From contig JAIUOW010000005.1 of the NCBI GenBank assembly GCA_020161775.1, forward strand, positions 16,209 to 80,208: a stretch of 64,000 bases of DNA, read 5' to 3'. The position numbers and the translations under genes were made by a program. The notes below the pieces were generated by a model. That model was not told the origin of the DNA. It saw only the letters and a list, made by a program, of their open reading frames with translations, and searched no databases. How positions within the stretch are numbered: the first letter of the stretch is position 1; the number at the start of each line of letters is the position of its first letter. Source of the stretch: Pseudomonadota bacterium (GTDB lineage: Bacteria; Pseudomonadota; Gammaproteobacteria; Burkholderiales; Burkholderiaceae_C). Below are positions 7,381 through 16,326 of this stretch, in pieces.

Positions 7381-8598
7381 TTGCTTGTTTTACCTTTGTC
7401 GCTTCGGCGCGCGAGCGTCGTCGCCGGGCTGTGCCTTGGCCTGCTTGCGCCAGCGCATGCCCAATCCCCCTCCCCTGTTTCCCTGCGCCAGGCGCTTGAC
7501 GCCGCCTGGGCACTGAGCCCTGCCGCGCGTGCGGCCGCCAGCCGCCAGGCTGAGCTGCAGGCGCGCGCCGGTGCAGCCCGCGCGTTTCTGTCCGGCAGCC
7601 CGTCAGCCACGCTGGCCCACCGCACCGACCGTCTGCAAACCAACGGCGGCCTGCGCGAGTACGAGGCCGAGGTCGGCCTGCCACTGTGGAACCCCGGCAT
7701 GCGCCAGGCCACGCAACGCCAGGTGGCAGCCGACGCCGCCTTGCTGGACCAACAGAACACCCTGGCCCGGCTCAAGCTGGCTGGCGAGCTGCGCGAAGCA
7801 GCAGGACAGCTGGCCGCACTGCAGGCCGAGCGGGAGCTGGCTGCACGCAAACTGGACGAAGCCAATCGCCTGGCGGGCGACACCGAGCGCCGCGTGAAAG
7901 CGGGCGACACCGCGCGCGTGGACCTGCTGCAGACCCAGGGCGCCGCCCGGCAGGCAGAGAGTACGCTGGCTCAGGCCGATGCCGCGCTCGCGCGGGCCGG
8001 GGGCCACTGGCGCAGCCTGACCGGCCTGAATGCCTACCCGGCCTGGAGCGAACAGCCCGGCACGATGTCGGATCACCCCGGCCTGCTGGCCGCCCAAGCC
8101 CAGGTGCGCAGTGCACAAATGCGCCTGGCGCTGACCGATGCAGACCGGCGCGACCCGATGGAGCTGGGCGTGGGCCTGACCCGCGAACGCGCCGCTGCCG
8201 GTGCGCCGGGTGAAACCACGATGCGCCTCGCCTTGCGCATACCGTTCGGCGGCGACACCCGCAATGCCGCCAAGCTGGCAGCGGCCCGCGCCGAGCTGGA
8301 TGCCGCGCAAGCAGAAGCGGATGCCTTGCAACGCCAGATTGAAACCGAACGCGAAAGCGCCCAGGTGCATCTGGACGCCGCACGCCGCAATGAGGTGCTG
8401 ACCGCCCAACGTGCCACGCTGGCGGGCCAGGCCCAGGCGCTGATCGCCAAGGCGCACCAGCTCGGCGAAGCCGACCTGCCCACCCGCATGCGCGCCGACA
8501 ACGACAAGTACGACGCCGACCTCGCGCTGGCCCGCGCCCGCATAGACACGCTGCGCGCCATCGCCCAACTGAACCAAGCCCTCGGACTGCTGCCATGA
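7381..8598 (+). CDS. Outer-membrane factor of HME-RND efflux (CzcC family)
   Basis: A TolC/CzcC-type outer-membrane channel of about 405 residues. A signal peptide (…VVAGLCLGLLAPAHA) is followed by the paired coiled-coil repeats typical of OEP proteins (SLRQALDAAWALSPAARAAA near residue 35; a second repeat around DHPGLLAAQAQVRSAQMRLA). The start is uncertain: I choose TTG 7381 because GGAGAG lies 5 nt upstream; TTG 7363 is in frame too. It forms the exit duct for the adaptor and pump encoded next. The stop overlaps the adaptor start codon (ATGA at 8595-8598), so expression is coupled. Confidence 0.9.
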   Translation: MLVLPLSLRRASVVAGLCLGLLAPAHAQSPSPVSLRQALDAAWALSPAARAAASRQAELQARAGAARAFLSGSPSATLAHRTDRLQTNGGLREYEAEVGLPLWNPGMRQATQRQVAADAALLDQQNTLARLKLAGELREAAGQLAALQAERELAARKLDEANRLAGDTERRVKAGDTARVDLLQTQGAARQAESTLAQADAALARAGGHWRSLTGLNAYPAWSEQPGTMSDHPGLLAAQAQVRSAQMRLALTDADRRDPMELGVGLTRERAAAGAPGETTMRLALRIPFGGDTRNAAKLAAARAELDAAQAEADALQRQIETERESAQVHLDAARRNEVLTAQRATLAGQAQALIAKAHQLGEADLPTRMRADNDKYDADLALARARIDTLRAIAQLNQALGLLP

Positions 8599-10277
8599 AA
8601 TTGCTTAATAAAGCCAAAACCTGGGCGGACGCCCTGATGAAGAATGCACACATTGCCGTGCTGGCCGTGGCGCTGGCCACCGGCGCGGGCGCCACGCTGG
8701 CGGGGCCGGGGCACGACCATGGGGACGAGGCCCCGGCGGCATCAGGCACGGCATCGCCCCGCGTCACCAGCCATTCAGACCTGTTCGAGCTGGTCGGCAT
8801 CGTGGACGCAGGTGTCATGACGGTGTACCTGGACCGTTACGCCAGCAACGAGCCAGTTGTGGGCGCCAAGGTCGAAGTCGAGGCCGGCGCCGCCAAGGGC
8901 ATGGCCCTGCCACAGCCTGACGGAACCTACCGCTTTGAGCACGCCATCTTCAAAACACCCGGCACGGTGCCCGTGAGCTTTACCGTGAACGACGGCAAAG
9001 ACACCGACCTGCTGGCCGGCGACCTGAAGCTGCAGGACGAGCACGCCGGCCATGACCATGACGATGCTGCCCGGCCCTGGCTGCGCTGGGCGGGCTACGC
9101 TGCCGGTGCGCTGGTGCTGCTGGCGCTGGCGGGCTGGGCTGCGAAACGATGGGGCCGCCGCAGTGTGATGCCCATGTTGGCAGTTGCTGTCGTAGCGGCA
9201 GGCCTTGCAATGCCTCAAGACGCCGCAGCGGGCCCCGGCCACGACCATGGCGAAGAAGCGGCATCGGCAGGAGGCAATTCACCCAAACGTCAACCCGACG
9301 GCAGTGTGTTCCTGCCCAAACCCAGCCAGCGCCAGCTGGGCGTACGCACGGTGGTAGCTGAAGAAAAAGCCTTGCCCAAAACCGTGGAGCTGACTGGCCG
9401 CGTCGTGGCGGACGCCAACGCAGGCGGCAAGGTGCAGCCCACCCAGGCCGGCCGCATCGAGCCCGGCCCGCGTGGCCTGCCCCAGCTGGGCCAGGCCGTG
9501 CGCAAGGGCGAAACGCTGGCGGTGGTGCGTGCGTCCAACGCCGCCATCGAACGCGCCAACCAGGTCGCACAAACCGCCGAGCTGAAGGCCAACCTGGACC
9601 TTGCCCGCAAGCGCGTGGCGCGTCTGGGGCAGCTGGAAGGCACCGTGGCACAAAAGGACGTAGACGCCGCCCGCGCAGAAGCCGACAGCCTGGCGCAGCG
9701 ACTGGCTGCAGTGGGCGCGAGTGTGAACGCGACCGAGGCGCTGGTGGCCCCGGTGTCTGGCGTGATTGCCGCCGCCAACGTGGTGGCAGGCCAGGTGGTG
9801 GAAGCACGCGAGCTGCTGTTTGAAATCGTGGACCCGTCACGGCTGATGGTGGAGGCCAGCGCATTTGACGCGGCCCTGCTGGGCAACATTGCCTCAGCCA
9901 GCGCCAGTGCCACGCCGGGCACGTCCGTGGCGCTGCGCTTTGTGGGCGCAGGCCGCACCCTGCGCGAAGGCGCCATTCCGCTGCAGTTCAGTACCAGTGC
10001 GGCGCAGGGCAACGTGCCACTGGCCGTCGGCCAGCCGGTCAAGGTGATCGTGCAGACGCGTGAAACCGTCAAGGGCTTTGCCGTGCCCACCGGCGCGGTG
10101 GTCAAAAACCCGAGCAACCAGGACATGGTCTGGGTGCATACCGGCGCCGAGGTGTTCCAGCCGCGCCCTGTACGGGCGATTGCGCTGGACGGCGCAACCG
10201 TGTCGGTGGTGGATGGGCTCAAGGCCGGTGACCGGGTGGTGACGCAAGGCGCACCGCTGGTCAACCAGGTCCGCTGA
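8595..10277 (+). CDS. Periplasmic adaptor (membrane fusion protein) with unusual N-terminal extension
   Basis: A 560-residue adaptor of the CzcB/HlyD class. The second half is a normal adaptor: a barrel-sandwich (TVELTGRVVADANAGGKVQP…), a helical hairpin (about 315-375) and a beta-barrel region ending in DGLKAGDRVVTQGAPLV. The first half is unusual. A signal-like helix leads to GPGHDHGDE, then comes a beta-rich domain (about 50-145), DEHAGHDHDD, a membrane helix (WAGYAAGALVLLALAGW), and a second signal-like helix leading to GPGHDHGEE. The repeated leader plus His motif suggests fusion of two exported proteins. His clusters may bind Zn, Co, Ni or Cu in the periplasm. The pump gene follows after 14 bp. 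Confidence 0.9.
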   Translation: MKLLNKAKTWADALMKNAHIAVLAVALATGAGATLAGPGHDHGDEAPAASGTASPRVTSHSDLFELVGIVDAGVMTVYLDRYASNEPVVGAKVEVEAGAAKGMALPQPDGTYRFEHAIFKTPGTVPVSFTVNDGKDTDLLAGDLKLQDEHAGHDHDDAARPWLRWAGYAAGALVLLALAGWAAKRWGRRSVMPMLAVAVVAAGLAMPQDAAAGPGHDHGEEAASAGGNSPKRQPDGSVFLPKPSQRQLGVRTVVAEEKALPKTVELTGRVVADANAGGKVQPTQAGRIEPGPRGLPQLGQAVRKGETLAVVRASNAAIERANQVAQTAELKANLDLARKRVARLGQLEGTVAQKDVDAARAEADSLAQRLAAVGASVNATEALVAPVSGVIAAANVVAGQVVEARELLFEIVDPSRLMVEASAFDAALLGNIASASASATPGTSVALRFVGAGRTLREGAIPLQFSTSAAQGNVPLAVGQPVKVIVQTRETVKGFAVPTGAVVKNPSNQDMVWVHTGAEVFQPRPVRAIALDGATVSVVDGLKAGDRVVTQGAPLVNQVR

Positions 10278-10291
10278 AGTGAGGCATACCC

Positions 10292-13200
10292 ATGTTTGAA
10301 AAGTTGGTGCATGCCTCATTGGGCAATCGCCTGATGGTGATCGTCATGTCGGTGGTGCTGCTGGTGCTGGGCGCGTTCACGCTCGTCAAGATGCCGGTGG
10401 ACGTGTTCCCCGACCTCAACAAACCCACCGTCACGCTGCAGGTGGAAGCCGGCGGCATGGCCCCCGAAGAGGTGGAACAGCTCATCACCTTCCCGCTGGA
10501 AACGTCGATGGGCGGCATACCGGGCGTGGAGTCCATCCGCTCGGTGTCCAGCGTCGGCCTGTCGTTCGTGTACGTCACGTTCGACTGGAAAACCGACATC
10601 TACCGCGCCCGCCAGATGGTGGGCGAGCGGCTGCAGGTCGTGCGCGAGCAACTGCCACAGGGCGTGGAGCATGTGGGCATGGGCCCCATCAGCTCCATCA
10701 TGGGCGAGATCATGTTGCTGGCGTTGCCGATCGACACGGCAAAAATCAGCCCGATGGCCGTGCGCGAATATGCCGACTTTGTGATGCGCCCGCGCCTGCT
10801 CACGCTGCCCGGCGTGGCGCAGGTGGTGCCTATCGGCGGCGAGGTGCGCCAGTACCAGGTGCAGCCCGATACCGCCCGCATGGCGGCGCTGGGCGTGGAC
10901 CTGGAAGGCATTGAGGCTGCCCTCAAGGGTTTCTCGGGCAACTCCAGCGGCGGCTTTCTGGAGCTGAACTCGCGCGAATACCTGATCCGCAACATTGGCC
11001 GAACCACGCGGCTGGAAGACCTGCAGCGCCTGCCGGTCGCCTTTCGCAACAACCGGGCCATCCAGCTGCAGCAGGTGGCCACGGTCACGTTCGCGCCCGC
11101 CATCAAGCGCGGGGACGCCGGCCTGAACGGCCAGCCGGCCGTGATCCTGGGCATCCAGAAGCAGCCGGATGCCGACACCGTCAAGCTCACCGAGAAGGTG
11201 GAAGCCGCGCTGGATGAGTTGAAAAAGGGCCTGCCCGCCGGCATGGGCGAGCCCAAGATCACCATGCGCCAGGCTACCTTCATTGAATCGTCGGTAGACA
11301 CGCTGCGCGGCAAGCTGATCGCAGCCTCTGTGGTGGTGGCGGTGGTGCTGTATTTCTTCCTGCTGAACATCCGCACCACGCTGATCTCTTTGACCGCCAT
11401 TCCGCTGAGCGTGATGATCACGGTGCTGGTGTTCAAGTATTTCGGCCTGTCAATCAACACCATGACGCTGGGTGGCTTGACCATTGCCATCGGCGGGCTG
11501 GTGGACGATGCCGTGGTGGGTGTAGAGAACGTGCTGCGCCGGCTCAAGATGGACCGGGCTGCGCACCCCAACCACCGCATGGGTCCGCTGGAGCTGATTG
11601 CCAAGGCCACGCTGGAGGTGCGCTCGGGCATCGTGATCGCCACGGTCATCATCGTGCTGGTGCTGATGCCGCTGTTCTTCCTGCCCGGCATCGAGGGGCG
11701 GCTGATGCAGCCGCTGGCTATTGCCTACATCGTGTCGCTGCTCGCGTCGATGGTGGTGTCGGTCACGCTCACGCCGGTGATGTCTTACTACCTGCTGCCG
11801 CGCATCAAGGGCCTGGACCATGGCGACACCAGGGTCCAGGCCTGGATCAAGGCGCGCTACGCCGCCGCCTTGACGCGCGTGCTGGCGGCGCCACGCGCCT
11901 GGGTGGTTGCGGGCGCCGTGTCTGCGGTGCTGGCCATGCTGGCAGTGCCCCTGTTTCCCACCACCTTCCTGCCGCCGTTCAACGAAGGCGTGGCGCTGGT
12001 GGGCCTGCGGCTGAACCCCGGCACCACGCTGACCGAATCGGCACGGATCGGCAGCATTGCCGAGAAAGCACTGGCCGGTGTGCCCGAGGTCGAGCATGTG
12101 GGCCGCCGTTCGGGCCGCGCCGAGCTAGACGAACACGCCGAGGGTGTGCACGTGTCGGAGCTGGACCTGAAGCTCAAGCGCAGCGACCGCAGCCTGGAGG
12201 CGGTGTATGCCGACATTCGCAGCCGCATCGCCACACTGCCAGCGGCCATCGGCATCGGCCAGCCCATCAGCCACCGCATTGACCACATGCTGTCAGGCGT
12301 GCGCTCGCAGATCGCCATCAAGATTTTTGGTGACGACCTGGACGTGCTGCGCGGCGAGGCCGAGGCGCTACGCCAGCGGCTGTCGTCCATCAACGGCGTG
12401 GTGGACCTCGAAGTGGAAAAGCAGGTGCTAACGCCACAGATCAAGGTGCAGGTGGACTACGACCGCGCGCTGGGCCTGGGCATTCCTCCCGCCAAGCTGC
12501 TGGGCGAGCTGCAGGTGCTGATCGACGGCGAGCGTGTGACGCAGATTGTGGAAGGCAGCCGCCGCTTCAACCTGGTGCTGCGCCTGCCCGAAACTTCACG
12601 CGGCATCGAGGGCCTGCGCAACCTGATGATCGACACGCCGGGCGGGCGGGTGCCGCTGTCGCAACTGGCGTCGGTGGAAGAGTCAGACGGGCCCAACCAG
12701 GTCAGCCGCGACGACGGGCGCCGCCGCATCGTGCTGTCAGCCAATGCGCAGGGGCGCGCGCTGAGCGATGTGGTGGCCGACATCCGCGCGGCAATCGGTG
12801 AGACCAAACTGCCCGAGGGTTACTTCATCAGCATCGGCGGCCAGTTCCAGGCGCAGGAGGAAGCGTCAAGGTTGATCGGGCTGCTGTCCATCGCATCCGT
12901 GGCCTTGATCTTCCTGATCCTATATTCGCGCTATCGCTCGGGCATCCTGGCCGCGATCATCATGGCCAACATTCCGTTGGCGCTGGTGGGCGCCGTGGTG
13001 GGCTTGTGGCTCTCAGGCCAACCGCTGAGCGTGGCCGCGCTGGTGGGCTTCATCACGCTGGCGGGCATTGCGATTCGCAACGGCATCCTGAAGGTGTCGC
13101 ACTACATCAACCTGTGCGCCTTCGAAGGTGAAAACTTCGATACCACGATGCTCCTGCGCGGCTCGCAGGAGCGGCTCACACCCGTGCTGATGACCGCTTT

Positions 13201-13405
13201 GGTGGCAGCCCTGGCTCTCGCACCGCTGCTGTTCGAGGCCGACATGCCCGGCACTGAAATCCTGCACCCCGTGGCCGTGGTGATCTTCTCGGGCCTGATC
13301 ACCTCGACCCTGCTTGACTCGTTCCTGACCCCCGCGATGGTCGCGCTGTTTGGCCGCAAGCCAATTGCAGCCCTCGTCGAAAACTCTGGCTCTGAAACTT
13401 TCTGA
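10292..13405 (+). CDS. RND efflux pump of the heavy-metal (CzcA/CusA) family
   Basis: A 1037-residue inner-membrane proton-driven pump of normal family length. The N-terminal first helix is followed by the periplasmic porter domain, TM2-6 (about 340-510), a second porter domain and TM8-12 (about 865-1020). The proton-relay segment in TM4 reads AIGGLVDDAVVGVEN, with Asp405 and Glu412; this lacks the first Asp of the CzcA motif DFGxxVDGAVV and so resembles CusA more than CzcA here. The segment ISHRIDHMLSGVRS matches the HME porter region. It assembles with the adaptor and outer-membrane factor encoded upstream. The metal cannot be assigned from these residues. Confidence 0.93.
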   Translation: MFEKLVHASLGNRLMVIVMSVVLLVLGAFTLVKMPVDVFPDLNKPTVTLQVEAGGMAPEEVEQLITFPLETSMGGIPGVESIRSVSSVGLSFVYVTFDWKTDIYRARQMVGERLQVVREQLPQGVEHVGMGPISSIMGEIMLLALPIDTAKISPMAVREYADFVMRPRLLTLPGVAQVVPIGGEVRQYQVQPDTARMAALGVDLEGIEAALKGFSGNSSGGFLELNSREYLIRNIGRTTRLEDLQRLPVAFRNNRAIQLQQVATVTFAPAIKRGDAGLNGQPAVILGIQKQPDADTVKLTEKVEAALDELKKGLPAGMGEPKITMRQATFIESSVDTLRGKLIAASVVVAVVLYFFLLNIRTTLISLTAIPLSVMITVLVFKYFGLSINTMTLGGLTIAIGGLVDDAVVGVENVLRRLKMDRAAHPNHRMGPLELIAKATLEVRSGIVIATVIIVLVLMPLFFLPGIEGRLMQPLAIAYIVSLLASMVVSVTLTPVMSYYLLPRIKGLDHGDTRVQAWIKARYAAALTRVLAAPRAWVVAGAVSAVLAMLAVPLFPTTFLPPFNEGVALVGLRLNPGTTLTESARIGSIAEKALAGVPEVEHVGRRSGRAELDEHAEGVHVSELDLKLKRSDRSLEAVYADIRSRIATLPAAIGIGQPISHRIDHMLSGVRSQIAIKIFGDDLDVLRGEAEALRQRLSSINGVVDLEVEKQVLTPQIKVQVDYDRALGLGIPPAKLLGELQVLIDGERVTQIVEGSRRFNLVLRLPETSRGIEGLRNLMIDTPGGRVPLSQLASVEESDGPNQVSRDDGRRRIVLSANAQGRALSDVVADIRAAIGETKLPEGYFISIGGQFQAQEEASRLIGLLSIASVALIFLILYSRYRSGILAAIIMANIPLALVGAVVGLWLSGQPLSVAALVGFITLAGIAIRNGILKVSHYINLCAFEGENFDTTMLLRGSQERLTPVLMTALVAALALAPLLFEADMPGTEILHPVAVVIFSGLITSTLLDSFLTPAMVALFGRKPIAALVENSGSETF

Positions 13406-13429
13406 CAACCCAACCCGAAAGGAAACACC

Positions 13430-13807
13430 ATGAAACTCAAGACCCTAGCAATCCTGTCCACGTTCGTACTGGGCGCGGCCGCCGCCCAGGCCGCCGGTAA
13501 CGATGACCACACGCCGAAATTCGGCGGCGTGGTGGTGGAAACCAAAGCGGGCGATTTTGAAATTGTGGCTAAGCCCGACATGATCCGGATCTATGTGAGT
13601 GACCACGGCAAGGCCGTGAAGCTGGACGGCGCCAAGGCCAAGGTCACGCTGCTCAACGGCAGCGAGAAAACAGAGGCTGACCTCACCCCGGCCGGCGACA
13701 AGCTCGAAGCCAAGGGGACATTCAAAGTCGCCAAGGGAACCAAAGGCATTGCGCTTGTGACGCTGGCCGGCAAGCCGGCTGCAACCGCACGGTTCGAGAT
13801 CAAATGA
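13430..13807 (+). CDS. Small periplasmic accessory protein of the efflux operon
   Basis: A 125-residue protein with a signal peptide (MKLKTLAILSTFVLGAAAAQA) preceded by an AAGGA ribosome site. The mature domain is predicted beta-rich (FGGVVVETKAGDFEIVAKPD, then KAKVTLLNGSEKTEADL) and ends ATARFEIK. It has no Cys and few Met or His apart from NDDHTPKF at the mature N-terminus. Similar small proteins occur at the ends of HME-RND operons. I do not recognise a characterised function; a metal-carrier or complex-assembly role is inference. The gene overlaps the next by ATGA. Confidence 0.75.
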   Translation: MKLKTLAILSTFVLGAAAAQAAGNDDHTPKFGGVVVETKAGDFEIVAKPDMIRIYVSDHGKAVKLDGAKAKVTLLNGSEKTEADLTPAGDKLEAKGTFKVAKGTKGIALVTLAGKPAATARFEIK

Positions 13808-14157
13808 GCGTGAGCCGTTTGGGCATGGCCGCCGCTGTGCTGCTTGCCAGCATGGTGACGGCTGGTTGCAGCACCATTTACGCAGACAAGTACAACTTCG
13901 CAGATGGCTGGCGGGAGGGCGAGATCGAGTCGACCGGCAGCGCTGCAAGTATTGCAACTCCACAGTTCTCGGATTGCCGCCTGACCCTGCCGCAAGACCA
14001 GGTGCGTAACGGCCAATTCGCACTTGTGAAGTTCAAGTACCTTGGCCGCAATCAGCGGCGGGTGGTGCCGCTGGCTGGGGATGCCCCTGCATTCCGGTCA
14101 GGAGAGCAGGTCTATCTGAACGTACGCAACTGCGCGCTTGCGCTGGTTAGACGATGA
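13804..14157 (+). CDS. Small lipoprotein, last gene of the efflux operon
   Basis: A 117-residue protein with a lipoprotein signal: hydrophobic helix ending in the lipobox VTAGC, with Cys22 as the lipidated residue. The mature part has two further Cys (SDCRLTL and VRNCALAL) that could form a disulfide. No family recognised. It starts inside the stop of the preceding gene (ATGA at 13804-13807), so it belongs to the operon. No Asp follows the lipid Cys, so outer-membrane sorting is likely by the +2 rule. Confidence 0.75.
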   Translation: MSVSRLGMAAAVLLASMVTAGCSTIYADKYNFADGWREGEIESTGSAASIATPQFSDCRLTLPQDQVRNGQFALVKFKYLGRNQRRVVPLAGDAPAFRSGEQVYLNVRNCALALVRR

Positions 14158-14179
14158 ACGACGGCACCTGATCCGGCTG

Positions 14180-15235
14180 CTACGGATGCAGGTCCTGGTG
14201 GTGAGCGTCGGGCACATGCGCGTGAGCGTGCCGCACAGGCACATGCACTTGCGGATGGCTGTGCGGCCGCAACGGCATTACCTCGTGCGTGTGTGAGTGG
14301 TGCCCGTCGTCATGGTCATGCGCATGTTCATGCGTCAGCGCATCGTGCGCATGACTGTGCTCATGGGGCTCCATCAAATGAAGCAGCACCCCGCCACCAT
14401 GAGCGCTCCGCCCAACAGAAGGTACAGGGACGCTGACTTGTCGCCCAGAAGGAGCGCCCCGAGGGCGCCGATGAAGGGCGCAAAAGCAAACACCGAGCCT
14501 GTGCGGGCGGCGCCGAACGCGCGCTGTGCCAGCAGATAAAACCGCAGGCTCAGCCCGTACCCGGTGGCGCCGACCGCCAGCAAAACCATCGCCGCCGCCC
14601 AGGACGGTGCGGGCTCACCCAGCATGCCGGCCAGCAGGCCTGTCGCGGTGAAGCCCAGCACGGCCTTTACCAGTACCACAGCCCCTGGGTCACGATCAGC
14701 AACGCCGCGTGACAGGGCGTTGTCTACCCCAGGCGGCCGTGGCAATCAGCACGGCCAGCAGCCCCAGCATCTGAGCCTGGCCCGCGAGCCCTTGCCCGAT
14801 CACCAGCACAGCGCCGCCCGCAGTCAGCAGCGCCATGGCCACCACCACCCGCCTGTCCAGAACCTCGCGGTACAGGTACCAGGCAAGGACAGCGGTAAAC
14901 ACGGCCTCCAGCGTCAGCATCAATGACGCGCTGGCCCCGCTGGTGTTCTGCAGCCCCCAGGCCAGGGCAACGGACCCTACCACGGCACCCAGGCCCGCCA
15001 TGGCCAGCAGCCGGGGGGCGTCCGATCGCCGCAGGCGTGCTTCGCGCGAGGCGGGGCTGCGCAATGCAAGCGCCACCGCAGCGCACCCGATGTAAAGCAG
15101 TGCCGCTGTAGTGAAGGGGCCGAGGCCTGTGCCAAAGTGCTGGACCAGGGGCGTGCTCACGCCGAACAGCGCGGCAGCCAACAGCGCCAAGGCTGCGCCG
15201 CGAGCAGCGGGCTTTGTCCCGGGTGACGGAATCAT
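14180..15235 (-). pseudogene. EamA/DMT-family exporter with His-rich tail, broken by two frameshifts
   Basis: Three consecutive frames together make one ten-helix drug/metabolite transporter. The first (from ATG 15235, MIPSPGTKP…) runs to TAAWG near 14726; the second resumes at VDNALSRGVADRDPG and runs to GGALMVAG near 14385; the third gives LLHLMEPHEHSHAHDA and a tail of about 60 residues rich in His-Asp/Glu. Both breaks lie in G-runs on the coding strand (TGGGGTAGAC and GCGGGGTGCT), consistent with loss of two and one G. His-tailed EamA proteins are often tied to metal tolerance. The gene is convergent with the lipoprotein gene. Real decay or sequencing errors in homopolymers are both possible. 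Confidence 0.75.
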
Positions 15236-15427
15236 GATGCGAACTACTCCAGTGGCCTCGCATGATAGGCCGGATTCGGCGACGTCACATCTGATGGTTG
15301 CCATCAATCGCTTTGGTCGTGGCAGACCTGCGGAAACCCTCTTGCGCTGGTCGGTCAGCCACAGTTGCATGGCATCGGCGACCGACCGGAATCGCTCCTT
15401 TCGCATTCGTTTTCAGTGGGCGGAAGG

Positions 15428-15904
15428 CTATCCGCAACAGCGCTGCGGCATCGACTCATCACCCTTGGCTTCGGGTACCGCGCTGTGTGCGGCCAGGTCC
15501 TTGAGAATGGTGCACTGCGGTGCCGGACCTCCTACACACTGGTCGGTGCATGCCGTCACAAACCTGCTCAGGCCGCGCTCGAGCGCATGCAATTCGGCCA
15601 GCCGCGCGCGCACGGTGCCGAGATGGACCTGGGCGATTTCTCGGGCTTCCACACAATCCCTGTCCTGGCTGGACGTCAGCGACACCAGGGCGCGAGTGTC
15701 TTCGACGGAGAAGCCGAAATCGAGGCAATGCCGGATCAGCGTCAACAACTCCTGTGCCGCAGTGCCGTATACCCGATGACTACTGGGCCGCCGCATCGCT
15801 TGCGGAATCAGGCCGATCTCCTCGTAATAGCGGATAGCGGAAACATTGAGGCCGGTCCGTTCGGCCAGCACGCCAATGGTCAACTGCGCGGAAGGGTTAT
15901 GCAT
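15428..15904 (-). CDS. MerR-family metal-responsive regulator
   Basis: A 158-residue activator/repressor. The N-terminal winged helix carries TIGVLAERTGLNVSAIRYYE and the wing HRVYG; a long dimer helix follows. Likely metal ligands match ZntR/CadR positions: Cys in DCVEAREIAQVHL at the dimer helix, and a C-terminal loop CTDQCVGGPAPQCTILKDLA comparable to the ZntR loop. A terminal CC pair is extra. I start at ATG 15904; a frame extension to 15928 would run through the operator. It is divergent from the CCxxP membrane protein at 15981, its probable target. Zn, Cd, Pb or Hg are possible inducers. Confidence 0.9.
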   Translation of the reverse strand: MHNPSAQLTIGVLAERTGLNVSAIRYYEEIGLIPQAMRRPSSHRVYGTAAQELLTLIRHCLDFGFSVEDTRALVSLTSSQDRDCVEAREIAQVHLGTVRARLAELHALERGLSRFVTACTDQCVGGPAPQCTILKDLAAHSAVPEAKGDESMPQRCCG

Positions 15905-15913
15905 CGCGTGTCC

Positions 15914-15944
15914 TTGCACCTCAAGCAACTTGAGGTTTTAGAGT
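15914..15944 (+). promoter_or_regulatory. MerR-type promoter with 19-bp spacer and palindromic operator
   Basis: -35 TTGCAC (15914-15919) and -10 TAGAGT (15939-15944) are separated by exactly 19 bp, the over-long spacer that MerR activators correct by twisting DNA. Overlapping the spacer is the perfect palindrome ACCTCAAG-CAA-CTTGAGGT (15918-15936). It drives the gene at 15981. Confidence 0.88.
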
Positions 15945-15980
15945 CAGTCTATCGCAATGACACCCGACGAAAGGACCCTC

Positions 15981-16265
15981 ATGAAGAAACCCATTCTCGC
16001 CACCTTTGGTGTGGCTGGCGCGTGCGCCGCATGCTGCGCCATTCCAATTGCCATTCCGCTGTTGTCCGGCCTGTCGGTCGCCTCGCTATTGAGTTTCGAA
16101 TGGGCGCAAACCACCCTCACGTCCGGGACCCTTGCTGTGGCTGCGGGAATTGCAACGGCGATCGCGGCGGGCGTGGGCCTTTGGGTGGCGCGCCGGCGCC
16201 AGCCGGCCTTGGCGTGCAGCGTCCCGGTGGATGTCAAGGCCACGAGTTGCGGCTGCACCTCCTAG
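15981..16265 (+). CDS. Small Cys-rich membrane protein, MerT/MerF-like
   Basis: A 94-residue protein with two hydrophobic helices (about 8-38 and 48-74). The first carries ACAACCAIP, a vicinal Cys pair before Pro as seen in the metal-relaying first helix of MerT and MerF. The C-terminus ends in ATSCGCTS, a second Cys pair. The start is ATG 15981, after an AAAGGA ribosome site at about 15970. The MerR operator lies just upstream, so induction by a thiophilic metal is likely. Uptake (as in MerT), efflux or sequestration cannot be distinguished. No merA or merP is nearby. Confidence 0.75.
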   Translation: MKKPILATFGVAGACAACCAIPIAIPLLSGLSVASLLSFEWAQTTLTSGTLAVAAGIATAIAAGVGLWVARRRQPALACSVPVDVKATSCGCTS

Positions 16266-16326
16266 TGTTTGGTTCGCTTGGCTGGTCAGGTGTTCACGTT
16301 GAATTCGCGATTTGATCAGCCCCTTC

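Noticed and set aside
16266-16326. Possible left end of the Tn7-like element just after tniQ
   Set aside because: The 61 bp contain no copy of the right-end motif and no TGT terminus with repeats, so I do not place the left end here.
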